DNA of 50,781 nucleotides, taken from positions 7,752-58,532 of the forward strand of contig DBWZ01000069.1 in the NCBI GenBank assembly GCA_002309345.1. Direction: 5' to 3'. Of the stretch, positions 25,762 to 33,499 are shown piece after piece. The notes beneath the pieces were generated by a model. The model did no database searches. It saw nothing but the letters and a program-made list of their open reading frames with translations, and was not told where the DNA came from. A program made the position numbers and the translations under genes. Each line of letters begins with the position of its first letter. Position 1 is the first letter of the stretch. Source of the stretch: Pseudobutyrivibrio sp. UBA1225 (GTDB lineage: Bacteria; Bacillota; Clostridia; Lachnospirales; Lachnospiraceae).

Positions 25762-26766
25762 CTAATACCTATTTCTTGGATTAGACATTTTATTTGGATA
25801 AGACCTAGTTCTTGGATTAGACATTTTATCTGGATAAAACCTAGTTCTTTTATCTGGATAAGACCTAGTTCTTTTATCTAGATAAGACCTAGTTCTTTTA
25901 TCTGGATAAGACCTAGGTCTTTTATCTGGATAAGGCCCATTATTTTCTCGCCACTTTTCATGAATAAAGTTATTATTTTCGCTCGAAGTATTACCAGTAT
26001 CTTTCGTTTTTAAATTGGTTTTTTGCGAATTGGTTTTTTGCGAATTGGTTTTTTCTAATTCAGACTCTAACCTTGTTAATTCAGTACTAAGTTTTAATGC
26101 TTCTTCATATAAATGTTTTATTTCTTCTTCTTTACTTTCTTTTTCTTTAATCAAATTTTCACGCTTACTTTCATTTGCATTTCTATCATTGATTGTTTTA
26201 TTTATCTTCTGAATTATCTTTTCTTGCTCAGATTTAAGATTATTTATTTGTTCTTGTATACTTAATAATTCTTCATTTTTTTCCTTTATCTTCTGCTCTA
26301 ATTCATTTTTTTTACTTTGATTTTTTATACATTCTTCTAATAATCCTTTGACTTTTTCCAAAAAATCTATATTGCCCTTTTTTTTATTTATGATTTCTTT
26401 AAAATCCGCTGTTTTATCATTTTTGCTATTTAAATCTATATATCTATCTTTTAATTTCAGTCGTTTGTTCTCGAGTCGATAATCATTAAACCTTTTTCTT
26501 TTATTTGTTAATATTTTCTTTGAATTATCAGAAGCAGTTGCCTCTTCTCTATCTTGACCTTCTTCATTGGCTATTGCAGTTTCTCTATCTTGACCTCCTT
26601 CATTGGCTTTTGCAGTTTCTCTGTCTTGACCTTCTTCCGAGCCTATACCTGTTTGCTGATTTCTATTATCAGGTCCATTAATTTTCAGTGATAATTCCTT
26701 AATTATGTTACGCATTTGTTCTTCTATGTTATTCATTTCTTCCGTTGAAATATAAGATTTCATCAT
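25762..26766 (-). CDS. Basic coiled-coil protein with YPDKRTRS repeats
   Basis: No family recognised. The 334 residues contain three copies of a 12-residue unit of the type EEGQDRETAIAN (about 43-78) and a basic stretch (NKRKRFNDYRLENKRLKLK, about 89-107) resembling a bipartite nuclear-localisation or nucleic-acid-binding segment. A continuous coiled coil (about 135-245) follows. The C-terminal tail consists of eight-residue DKRTRSYP repeats rich in Arg, Tyr and Pro. AAAGGAGG precedes tandem ATG codons. It is the first gene of the AT-rich trio and 88 bases ahead of the second. Upstream, the nitroreductase terminator isolates the trio, so it must have its own promoter, which I could not place confidently. 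Confidence 0.8.
   Translation of the reverse strand: MMKSYISTEEMNNIEEQMRNIIKELSLKINGPDNRNQQTGIGSEEGQDRETAKANEGGQDRETAIANEEGQDREEATASDNSKKILTNKRKRFNDYRLENKRLKLKDRYIDLNSKNDKTADFKEIINKKKGNIDFLEKVKGLLEECIKNQSKKNELEQKIKEKNEELLSIQEQINNLKSEQEKIIQKINKTINDRNANESKRENLIKEKESKEEEIKHLYEEALKLSTELTRLESELEKTNSQKTNSQKTNLKTKDTGNTSSENNNFIHEKWRENNGPYPDKRPRSYPDKRTRSYLDKRTRSYPDKRTRFYPDKMSNPRTRSYPNKMSNPRNRY
25765..25925 (-). repeat. 24-bp coding repeats (DKRTRSYP)
   Basis: About four in-frame 24-bp units encode DKRTRSYP variants at the C-terminus. They are followed by two related copies that carry an MSNP insertion (DKMSNPRTRSYP, NKMSNPRNRY). Confidence 0.85.
26537..26645 (-). repeat. 36-bp coding repeats (EGQDRETA)
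   Basis: Three 36-bp units encode a 12-residue sequence of the type EEGQDRETAIAN. The units differ at only a few positions, as expected from recent tandem duplication. Confidence 0.85.
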
Positions 26767-26919
26767 TAGAATCCTCCTTTCAAATTCTAATCAAAAAAAC
26801 AATTATTATCCTCTTATTACTTATTCAATAAAATCACATGTTTTTTTTCCATTTCTAACAAAAAATATCTACTCACTTATTGAAACAGCAAAAGCTAACG
26901 ACATTGATTCAATTAGACG

Positions 26920-26966
26920 AAAAAAATAGACATATAAAAATAACTATCTGTTACTTTTATATGTCC
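26920..26966 (-). terminator. Terminator of the nitroreductase gene
   Basis: A long AT-rich stem (26928-26944 with 26950-26966, mostly paired with G-T wobbles) is followed on the minus strand by seven T's. It lies 12 bases past the nitroreductase stop codon. Confidence 0.8.
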
Positions 26967-26978
26967 TTATTTTTATAA

Positions 26979-27791
26979 TTAGAATTTATAGGTTGCTATA
27001 TATTCAACTCCATCTGGTGCCTGAATATCTGGACTTGTAATCTCCAGTGATACACTCTTGCCCTCAGATAATAACTGCTGTTCAAAATGATATAGCGCAA
27101 TTCCTAAATCGATTTTTTGCATATCAAAATCATCATTAGCATACCCCTTATCATGTCTCAGATAAAAGTGAGCTGCATTGTCTTCGATTACTATTCTCCA
27201 AGGTTGTTTGTTAACTGCCGATGGAGCAACCCTAATTGCTTCTAATGCTTTGTATAAATCAAGATTCTTTGCCGACTCTTCGCTTAATGGTGCAGTAAAG
27301 TTTTTGGTAAAGAAAAGCTTTTCAAAATCGAATCTTTTATCTGCTTTTACTCCTTTACGCATCAATTTTTCTTTGATAGACATGCTGTTTGCTGTGGTTC
27401 CAATTGGACTTACGCAAGGCAATATCTCACCCTCGGATACATTTGAAGCAGCAGCAAATTTATCTCTTTGCATTGCACCGCCAATCCAGACTGTTCCAAG
27501 TCCAAGTTCATGTGCCTTGATTAACAGCTTTTCGAATGAATATCCATAGGCCTCCTCAGCATGCTCATCCTTCTTCACTATGGCACTAATATAGAGAGTA
27601 TCGCCAGCGATAACTGGACTTGATAACTTGTTTTCTTTTGCATCTAAGAAAACAAAACGAACCTTTATCCCATAAGGATTCTCGATATTCTCCCCATAGT
27701 CCTTTAGTTCGTTAAGAACCTTGTCGTCAATCATTTTGCCGTCAAAGGTTCTTACACTTCTTCTTGATTTTACTAAATCTAGAAATTCCAT
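26979..27791 (-). CDS. Nitroreductase family protein (TM1586-like)
   Basis: FMN-dependent oxidoreductase; substrate unknown. The 270 residues show the nitroreductase opening FLDLVKSRRSVRTFDGKMID, a central GLGTVWIGGAMQRDKF, and a second half with ALEAIRVAPSAVNKQPWRIV and MQKIDLGIALYHFEQQLL. The doubled arrangement in one chain matches the TM1586-type nitroreductases, where one polypeptide forms the pseudo-dimer. It is divergent from the superoxide reductase gene. The promoter at 27826-27854 has a 14-bp palindrome in its spacer, suggesting repression by a dimeric regulator. Confidence 0.85.
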   Translation of the reverse strand: MEFLDLVKSRRSVRTFDGKMIDDKVLNELKDYGENIENPYGIKVRFVFLDAKENKLSSPVIAGDTLYISAIVKKDEHAEEAYGYSFEKLLIKAHELGLGTVWIGGAMQRDKFAAASNVSEGEILPCVSPIGTTANSMSIKEKLMRKGVKADKRFDFEKLFFTKNFTAPLSEESAKNLDLYKALEAIRVAPSAVNKQPWRIVIEDNAAHFYLRHDKGYANDDFDMQKIDLGIALYHFEQQLLSEGKSVSLEITSPDIQAPDGVEYIATYKF

Positions 27792-27825
27792 AATTATTAT
27801 TGCTCCCTTCTAATTTATACTTATA

Positions 27826-27854
27826 ATAATAGCAATTGCGCGCAATTAATCCAA
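27826..27854 (-). promoter_or_regulatory. Nitroreductase promoter with palindromic operator
   Basis: Minus-strand TTGGAT (27849-27854), 17-bp spacer, TATTAT (27826-27831). The spacer contains AATTGCGCGCAATT, a perfect 14-bp palindrome at 27834-27847. A protein bound there would block RNA polymerase. Confidence 0.65.
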
Positions 27855-27998
27855 GCCCAACCCAAAGTTTATTTCAATAATTTTGTCGTTCAAAAAGCGA
27901 AATCAAAGCTCTAGGTATTTCTACCCACAACTGGATGTGTTAATATAAATTTGTATAACTAATGGGGAAGAGTTTTATTGTGTAAAAGGAGGTTTGGT

Positions 27999-28367
27999 AT
28001 GAAGTTTTTCGTATGTGAAGTATGCGGCAACTTTGTCGGCATGATTAAGGAATCTGGCGCTCCTATGACATGCTGCGGACAGAAAATGAAAGAGCTTGTT
28101 CCTGGAACTTCAGATGGTGCTGTTGAAAAACATGTTCCTGTATACAAGGTTGAGGGAAACAAGGTTACTGTCACCGTAGGTTCTGTTGAACATCCTATGG
28201 CTCCAGAGCATTACATTGGCTGGATTGCAATTGAAACTGCAAAGGGGGCTCAGCGCAAGGTTTTAAATCCTGGAGATAAGCCAAGTGCGGAATTCATGCT
28301 AACAGATGATGATTCCGTCATATCCGTTTATGCCTATTGCAACTTACACGGTCTATGGAAAGCATAA
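27999..28367 (+). CDS. dfx: Desulfoferrodoxin (superoxide reductase)
   Basis: Reduces superoxide to peroxide in anaerobes without making oxygen. The N-terminal desulforedoxin domain has its four cysteines (CEVC at 6-9 and CC in APMTCCGQK). The catalytic domain has the iron ligands in EKHVPVYK, HPMAPEHYIGWI and CNLHGLW, so it is the two-iron type with 122 residues. A frame opens at a TTG at 27978, but AAAGGAGG sits within that stretch and points to the ATG at 27999. It is followed by its own terminator. Confidence 0.95.
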   Translation: MKFFVCEVCGNFVGMIKESGAPMTCCGQKMKELVPGTSDGAVEKHVPVYKVEGNKVTVTVGSVEHPMAPEHYIGWIAIETAKGAQRKVLNPGDKPSAEFMLTDDDSVISVYAYCNLHGLWKA

Positions 28368-28371
28368 AATG

Positions 28372-28396
28372 AAGGGTGGCGCTGCCACCCTTTTCT
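28372..28396 (+). terminator. Terminator of dfx
   Basis: A perfect 9-bp stem (28372-28380 with 28384-28392), 3-base loop, followed by TTTT. It lies directly behind the dfx stop codon. Confidence 0.9.
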
Positions 28397-28472
28397 ACTT
28401 CAATCTATAAGCTAATCTTTCAATAAAATCATTATGTTTATTTTTAAAATTACAAAAATATTTCAGTTTTAG

Positions 28473-28501
28473 TTTACAAAATATCAAAAGTATGTTATAT
28501 T
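28473..28501 (+). promoter_or_regulatory. Promoter of the 28541 exported-protein gene
   Basis: TTTACA (28473-28478), 17-bp spacer, TATATT (28496-28501). The predicted start is about 33 bases before the ATG. Confidence 0.7.
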
Positions 28502-28540
28502 ACGCATTGTAACATCGTTGTAGAACTGAAAGGAGATATT

Positions 28541-29170
28541 ATGCAAAACAAAAAATGTTTATTATTAACCGCACTCACAGTATTTTCATTGTCAGTATGT
28601 GGCAGTATTACCACTTCTACTTCTCAATCAGCTCAAGTAGTAAAAACTTCACATGAATACTCCGCAGAAATGAAGCTTGCTAGCAGTACCGCATCAGGTG
28701 GTGAAGTAAAAATAGATATTTCTGACTGCAAATCTTTTGATGATATTATTAACAAGAAGCTTACGTCAAATATGGGATATGCCAAGGTTAAAATTGGCGA
28801 TGTAAATGCCCTGCTTGTAACTAACAGATGCTATGACTACAACGGTCCGTATGCACCGGCCTCTACTATTTTTACAATTAAAAACGGAGCTGTCCAAGAA
28901 ATTGCAAGAGTAGACTCTGGCAGTACCGCATATCCCCTATCAATTAAAAACGGTTTGTTGTATTGTGCAGATAGCCATTCAATATTTGTATACACAATAA
29001 AAGACAATAAACTTGTTACTGTTGAAGAAAATTGGTCTGATAATGTTGGTAAATACTATCATAAATCTGAAGGCTCTTCCAACGCAAAAGAAATAGATGC
29101 AGTTACATTCTATGATTATTATAACGCATATTATAATGCAGATATTATTAGATACACTGTCGTTAAATAG
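28541..29170 (+). CDS. Exported protein, possible lipoprotein
   Basis: Unrecognised 209-residue protein. It opens with a signal peptide (KK, then CLLLTALTVFSLSVC). The cysteine in LSVCGS could be lipidated, but the residue before it is V instead of the usual G, A or S, so the lipobox is doubtful. The mature part is beta-rich (LLVTNRCYDYNGPYAP, FTIKNGAVQEIARVDSGS, LSIKNGLLYCADSHSIFVY), reminiscent of short beta-propeller-like repeats. AAAGGAG precedes the ATG. It is monocistronic, with a promoter and terminator of its own. Confidence 0.75.
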   Translation: MQNKKCLLLTALTVFSLSVCGSITTSTSQSAQVVKTSHEYSAEMKLASSTASGGEVKIDISDCKSFDDIINKKLTSNMGYAKVKIGDVNALLVTNRCYDYNGPYAPASTIFTIKNGAVQEIARVDSGSTAYPLSIKNGLLYCADSHSIFVYTIKDNKLVTVEENWSDNVGKYYHKSEGSSNAKEIDAVTFYDYYNAYYNADIIRYTVVK

Positions 29171-29218
29171 TTGCTGGAGTTTGTTTAACTTAATCTAATA
29201 ATCAACTATATAAAATCT

Positions 29219-29247
29219 GCCCAGAGTAGAATCTACTCTGGGCTTTT
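29219..29247. terminator. Bidirectional terminator between convergent genes
   Basis: A perfect 11-bp stem (29219-29229 with 29233-29243), 3-base loop, TTTT on the plus strand and a weaker T-rich tail on the minus strand. It serves the 28541 gene and probably the acetyltransferase gene facing it. Confidence 0.88.
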
Positions 29248-29253
29248 ACTTTA

Positions 29254-29775
29254 TTAAATATTCAATTCATATAAACTAAACTCTGGTATTTCCTCGATGC
29301 CTCGACCTAAATCATAATCTCCAAAATACGTAAAACCTTTTTTTTCATAGAGCTTTTTAGCCGGAATATTATCAGGAACAACATCTAATCTGATTGCTGG
29401 ATAGCCCAACCTCTTGGCTTCGTATATGCAATAATCAATAACCTGCTTCCCAAACCCTTGTCCCTGTGCTTCAGGAGCTATTGCCAAAGAATGAATGACA
29501 AGATATTCTCCATCTTCTAGTTGTATGCTCCAATCGCCCTTTTGATAATCCCCCTGAGGATCATTATTTAAAACAAAAGCTCCAACAATCTGCTCTTTAT
29601 CAAAGCATACATATAATGTCTTGTCCTTAGTTTTTTCTATTACAAAATCCTTGGATGGATATACCTTGTATTCCCACTTGGGATAGTTGATGTGAGCTTC
29701 TAGCCACGATACCACTCTGTCATAAAACTCTCCAACACAATCGATATCCGCTTCCTTACATAATCTTATTTCCAT
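29254..29775 (-). CDS. GNAT-family N-acetyltransferase
   Basis: Transfers an acetyl group from acetyl-CoA; substrate unknown. The 173 residues show the acetyl-CoA loop LAIAPEAQGQGFGKQVIDYC, the beta-5 strand region YPAIRLDVVPDNIPAKKLYE and the final KKGFTYFGDYD. Length and layout are those of RimI-like single-domain GNATs. It stands alone and converges on the exported-protein gene. Confidence 0.88.
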   Translation of the reverse strand: MEIRLCKEADIDCVGEFYDRVVSWLEAHINYPKWEYKVYPSKDFVIEKTKDKTLYVCFDKEQIVGAFVLNNDPQGDYQKGDWSIQLEDGEYLVIHSLAIAPEAQGQGFGKQVIDYCIYEAKRLGYPAIRLDVVPDNIPAKKLYEKKGFTYFGDYDLGRGIEEIPEFSLYELNI

Positions 29776-29842
29776 TACGATCTAATTTCCCTTTTGATGT
29801 TTAGTTTTGCGAAAAAAAATAGCTATTAGATATCTATAAGAT

Positions 29843-30589
29843 TTAAGCTATCTGAGCTTTAAAGAACTCATTAATTGCATCCGCCATCTCTTGCAGATGC
29901 ATAGTATAACAATGATCATCGCCGTAGATTGTAACAAGTTCAGCATCATTATATAGCTCGACAGCCTTCACCGAATATTCGTATGGAACAACCTCATCTG
30001 CATCGCCGTGCACGATAAAAACAGGCCCTTTGAATCGAGCAATCTCGTCCTCAACATGAATTGTTTGAGCCACACGAATATAATCTCCACTGATGCTCCA
30101 ATCCTCAGATGTGACCTTTTCAGGGATATGGTTTGGATCAAAAGATACACCAAGCACAGTGCCTTGTCTGGATATTTCCGGAATCATCCAGGCCGGCGAT
30201 AGAGGCAAAATAGCTTTGAAATCGTCTGCACACATGCCCCCAACAAGCATTGTTAACAAGCCTCCCTGCGAATGTCCACACAGATATAAATCAGTTACAA
30301 AATCAAGCGTCTTGGCATATTCAACTACGGCAAGAGCATTTGTCACCCATTTGTATAAGGTATGTTTTTCAAAAGTACCACCACTTCCGCCATGACCGTA
30401 CATTTCTGCGCGAAGCACCGCTACCCCTGCATCGTTCATCGCCTTTTGCGCTGCAATGATATGGTCTTCCTCCATATGACCGGTGAAACCATGAATTAAA
30501 ATACAAAGTGGCCCCTTGCTCATCCCCTCTGGAATATCAAGCTTCGCGTGAAGTTTGATTCCATCACTGTCAATATAAAATTCTTTCAT
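29843..30589 (-). CDS. Alpha/beta hydrolase (serine esterase-like)
   Basis: A 248-residue hydrolase. The oxyanion region is LCILIHGFTGHMEEDH, the nucleophile elbow is LCGHSQGGLLTML, the acid is likely in FIVHGDADEVVPY, and the histidine in IYGDDHCYTMHLQE. It resembles cinnamoyl/feruloyl-esterase-like hydrolases known from Butyrivibrio and Lactobacillus, which would fit a plant-fibre degrader, but the substrate is an inference. The frame opens at an ATG at 30610, but AAGGAGAAGAG points to the ATG at 30589. Confidence 0.85.
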   Translation of the reverse strand: MKEFYIDSDGIKLHAKLDIPEGMSKGPLCILIHGFTGHMEEDHIIAAQKAMNDAGVAVLRAEMYGHGGSGGTFEKHTLYKWVTNALAVVEYAKTLDFVTDLYLCGHSQGGLLTMLVGGMCADDFKAILPLSPAWMIPEISRQGTVLGVSFDPNHIPEKVTSEDWSISGDYIRVAQTIHVEDEIARFKGPVFIVHGDADEVVPYEYSVKAVELYNDAELVTIYGDDHCYTMHLQEMADAINEFFKAQIA

Positions 30590-30705
30590 CTCTTCTCCTT
30601 TAAATAACATAGTTACCGCTATTAAAATAAATTATAAAATTCTATAGCAGTAACAACAAGCCAATTTTTGTCATAAATAAATCATTTTTTACTTCCCAGG
30701 AAATT

Positions 30706-30739
30706 AAAAACAGGCACATCTTTATTTGATGCGCCTGTT
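30706..30739 (-). terminator. Terminator of the zinc-ribbon membrane protein gene
   Basis: A 12-bp stem (30709-30720 with 30728-30739, one G-T pair), then T's on the minus strand. It lies 28 bases past the stop codon. Confidence 0.85.
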
Positions 30740-30766
30740 GATTAACTATAAAAGCATATTATTTAA

Positions 30767-31321
30767 TTAGTTTACGAATATATCTTTTCTGTTACCGAAG
30801 TAAATCCAGTTAACAACCATCATCACTAACGAAACAACCAATTGCCCAGAAATCGATGCATTAAATACACTGACATCTACTACAACACTTACTCCAACAA
30901 CGTAAATAAGTACTGTCACTAATGCAATGACATATGTTGCACATACCAATAATCTAGTATTTTGCTTCTTTTTAATGATTGATAACGCTGCAAGAATTCC
31001 ACATACAGCCGCACAAATTAGAAGAAATCCATAAGATTTATCCAAAAACTTTAATGAATCACCAAGCACACCATACACCATATCTGCAGTTGTACCCTGC
31101 TGTTCATAAACAGAACCTGTAAGGTAGGTAATTCCAAAATACGCATTAATTGCAGCACCAATCCAAAAAGCAAAATAACCTAGGAAATGAGCCCATTTTA
31201 AACCTGGCTGTGTATCCTTCTTTAAAACAACTTCCATAGCCACATTTTCTACTGGCTGCCCGCAGTTAGGACATACTGAAATGCCCTCAGCAATTTCTGA
31301 ACCACATGATTTACAAAACAT
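30767..31321 (-). CDS. Zinc-ribbon membrane protein
   Basis: Residues 1-25 form a zinc ribbon (MFCKSCGSEIAEGISVCPNCGQ, CxxC twice). About four membrane helices follow: FLGYFAFWIGAAINAYFG, GFLLICAAVCGILAALSII, LVCATYVIALVTVLIYVVG, VVSLVMMVVNWIYFG. The ribbon should face the cytoplasm. Such zinc-ribbon membrane proteins are frequent in Lachnospiraceae and have no assigned function. Monocistronic. Confidence 0.75.
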   Translation of the reverse strand: MFCKSCGSEIAEGISVCPNCGQPVENVAMEVVLKKDTQPGLKWAHFLGYFAFWIGAAINAYFGITYLTGSVYEQQGTTADMVYGVLGDSLKFLDKSYGFLLICAAVCGILAALSIIKKKQNTRLLVCATYVIALVTVLIYVVGVSVVVDVSVFNASISGQLVVSLVMMVVNWIYFGNRKDIFVN

Positions 31322-31498
31322 ATTATTCCCTCTACTTTCTTTGATTTGTTCTCCCCTTTATCAGGGTAGTTATATACTACCATATTGTTTTTTATTTATC
31401 AAGCTCTTTTTTCATTTCTTATTCTAAAAATGCATTCCATATATTCTAATCACATTCCTAACGTAATCTTCGCATCTTCACAAAGGTTTCACATTAAG

Positions 31499-31527
31499 TT
31501 GAAATAATATTGCCAAAAGGTTAATCT
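31499..31527 (+). promoter_or_regulatory. Promoter of the 31562 lipoprotein gene
   Basis: TTGAAA (31499-31504), 17-bp spacer, TAATCT (31522-31527). An AAAGGAGGG ribosome site follows before the ATG. Confidence 0.6.
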
Positions 31528-31561
31528 ATATATATCTCAATCAAAGGAGGGTAAATAATTT

Positions 31562-32170
31562 ATGAAAAGAAAAATATTTGCATTAACACTAATGCTAACA
31601 TTGTCGTTGTCATTGATGGGATGTATTGGCGACGATAAGGCGACTGACAGCACCGATAATGCTACAGTTGAATCGCAGGACAATACTACAGATGTTGAAT
31701 CAGCTCCTGCAGATGAAATTGATGACACAGCCGATGCTGAAGATTCTACATCAGAGGATAAAGAAAACACCGACTCGGAAAATGAAGAAACATTTTGGTT
31801 AACTGCCACATTACATAAATCCGGCAAGGATCAGTCTCTCAAAGAGGACAAATGGGGAACCTCTCAGGCAATTGTTTATGACGCAAAAATCGAAGGAGAT
31901 ACACTTACTATAAAGGGTGATATGTTCTTTAAGAATGACGTCTCTCAAGATCCTGTTGGCGTATATGACAAAAAAGAAATCGTTTTAAAGCTTACCGATG
32001 ATACGAAGTATACCTTAACTGGTGGAATAGACGAAAACGAAGAAATTGCGTCTGAATCTATTTCAAAAGAAGAATTTGCAAAACAGCTTACCGAACTAAT
32101 TGATTCAGAACTAGGAATTGATATAGAAGTTAAGGGTGACACCGTTCTCTCAATAGATATCTATTGCTAA
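31562..32170 (+). CDS. Lipoprotein with acidic linker
   Basis: A lipoprotein signal peptide (KRKIFALTLMLTLSLSLMGC, lipobox LMGC) is followed by about 55 residues of Asp/Glu/Ser/Thr-rich disordered tether. A C-terminal domain of about 120 residues (beginning FWLTATLHKSGKDQ) looks beta-rich. The layout fits a surface-tethered small domain; no family was recognised. Its own promoter and terminator flank it. Confidence 0.8.
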   Translation: MKRKIFALTLMLTLSLSLMGCIGDDKATDSTDNATVESQDNTTDVESAPADEIDDTADAEDSTSEDKENTDSENEETFWLTATLHKSGKDQSLKEDKWGTSQAIVYDAKIEGDTLTIKGDMFFKNDVSQDPVGVYDKKEIVLKLTDDTKYTLTGGIDENEEIASESISKEEFAKQLTELIDSELGIDIEVKGDTVLSIDIYC

Positions 32171-32202
32171 AAGTATTTGTTACCAAACTAAATAATTGAT
32201 TT

Positions 32203-32230
32203 CAGCAGGTTCAATGAGCCTGCTGTTTTT
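32203..32230 (+). terminator. Terminator of the 31562 lipoprotein gene
   Basis: A perfect 7-bp stem (32203-32209 with 32219-32225), 9-base loop, followed by five T's. Confidence 0.88.
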
Positions 32231-32264
32231 CGTGCATAAATAAAACCACTGCCATATAGATGCT

Positions 32265-33101
32265 TCATACAGATTTAATGTGGCTTCCCACTATCTCAGA
32301 AACTTCGGATATTGTTGTAAATGTACTGCCAGGGAAATCATCTAAGAGCGCTTTCAGTTCGTGGATTTCAGCTCTAGTTACGACACAATACAAAATATCC
32401 TTTTGATTGTTAGAAACAAGACCTTCGCCCCTCATAAATGTGACTGTGCGGCCAAGCTTAGTGAAAATCTCGTCGGCTAGTCCTCTACCATCATCGGTGA
32501 TAACCATAACAGACTTGGTGCTCTCAAAGCCAATTTCGACCACATCAATTACCTTTGATGATATAAAATACATCAGTAAAGAGTACATCCCCCTATCTAC
32601 ATTGAAAACTAGTCCAGCTACAGCAAAAATCACTACATTGAAAATAAGAATAATCTGCCCTGTAGAAATGGATAGATTTCTGTTTAATAGCACTGCCACA
32701 ACCTCTGTTCCGTCCAAGCATCCACCGCCTCTAAGGACAAGCCCAACACCTAGTCCCAAAAGGACTCCACCATAGGTAATAGCAAGAAGCATTTCGTCAG
32801 TGGCATTTTCTACTGGCTCAAAGACACCTGTCATAATTGAAAACAGAGCAATGGCATAAATCAACTTGATAATAAATGCTTTGCCCATCTTTTGGTATGC
32901 TATGACAAAAAACGGAACGTTGACAGCAAAGATTATTGCGCCTAAAGGAAGCTTTAAAAAATGAGCGATAATCATACTTATACCGGTAACGCCACCATCA
33001 AAAATATTGTTGGGAACCAAAAACTCTTCAATGGCAAAGGCCGCAACAACAGCGCCAATAGTTAATTCGATATAAGAAATGATTTCGCTCTTCTTTTTCA
33101 T
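32265..33101 (-). CDS. YitT family membrane protein
   Basis: A 278-residue integral membrane protein of the YitT family: an N-terminal five-helix unit (beginning ELTIGAVVAAFAIEEFLVPN, with IFDGGVTGISMII and the repeat FVLRGGGCLDGTEV-like GLVLRGGGCLDGTEVVAVLL). A C-terminal DUF2179 cytosolic domain follows (VMVITDDGRGLADEIFTKLG, ILYCVVTRAEIHELKALL). The family's function is unsettled; some members are linked to transport. It follows the PspC gene by 15 bases and is likely co-transcribed. Confidence 0.92.
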   Translation of the reverse strand: MKKKSEIISYIELTIGAVVAAFAIEEFLVPNNIFDGGVTGISMIIAHFLKLPLGAIIFAVNVPFFVIAYQKMGKAFIIKLIYAIALFSIMTGVFEPVENATDEMLLAITYGGVLLGLGVGLVLRGGGCLDGTEVVAVLLNRNLSISTGQIILIFNVVIFAVAGLVFNVDRGMYSLLMYFISSKVIDVVEIGFESTKSVMVITDDGRGLADEIFTKLGRTVTFMRGEGLVSNNQKDILYCVVTRAEIHELKALLDDFPGSTFTTISEVSEIVGSHIKSV

Positions 33102-33116
33102 AGCCCCTCCAAGAAT

Positions 33117-33320
33117 CTATTTTTCAAGATCGATATAATTTGGCTCATCTTCCATGATGATGGCTGCGATGATGTAAGCAACAATTCCTGCTCCGCCAGC
33201 TAATGTAAAGATAACCCATGCAAGTCTAACAACTGTAGGGTCGATATCAAAGTAATTTGCTATACCACCACAAACACCGTCTATCTTTTTTTCTGAGCTT
33301 TTGTAAATTCTCTTTTTCAT
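33117..33320 (-). CDS. PspC-domain membrane protein
   Basis: A 67-residue protein consisting of a PspC domain: RIYKSSEKKIDGVCGGIANY, FDIDPTVVRLAWVIFTLAGG and one helix GIVAYIIAAIIM. Members are tied to envelope stress. AAAGGAG precedes the ATG, with a strong promoter at 33367-33395. Confidence 0.92.
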   Translation of the reverse strand: MKKRIYKSSEKKIDGVCGGIANYFDIDPTVVRLAWVIFTLAGGAGIVAYIIAAIIMEDEPNYIDLEK

Positions 33321-33366
33321 GTTCTACTCCTTTCAAGCCCAAAGCTTTATTCCTTTATTATATTCT

Positions 33367-33395
33367 ATTATAACTTTGTTATACTTTGGAAACAA
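33367..33395 (-). promoter_or_regulatory. Promoter of the PspC-YitT operon
   Basis: Minus-strand TTGTTT (33390-33395), 17-bp spacer, perfect TATAAT (33367-33372). Confidence 0.7.
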
Positions 33396-33432
33396 AACCC
33401 AATTGTTTTTTGCTTCAATATAATAATAGCAT

Positions 33433-33478
33433 AAAAAAGAGCTTGAGCAAATCAACTATAGTTGAACCGCTCAAGCTC
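33433..33478 (-). terminator. Terminator of the DUF2589-lysozyme-protease operon
   Basis: A perfect 10-bp stem (33439-33448 with 33469-33478), followed by six T's on the minus strand. The loop holds a second palindrome, TCAACTATAGTTGA. It lies 22 bases past the protease stop codon. Confidence 0.9.
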
Positions 33479-33499
33479 CACGAATAAGGGAGATATTTT

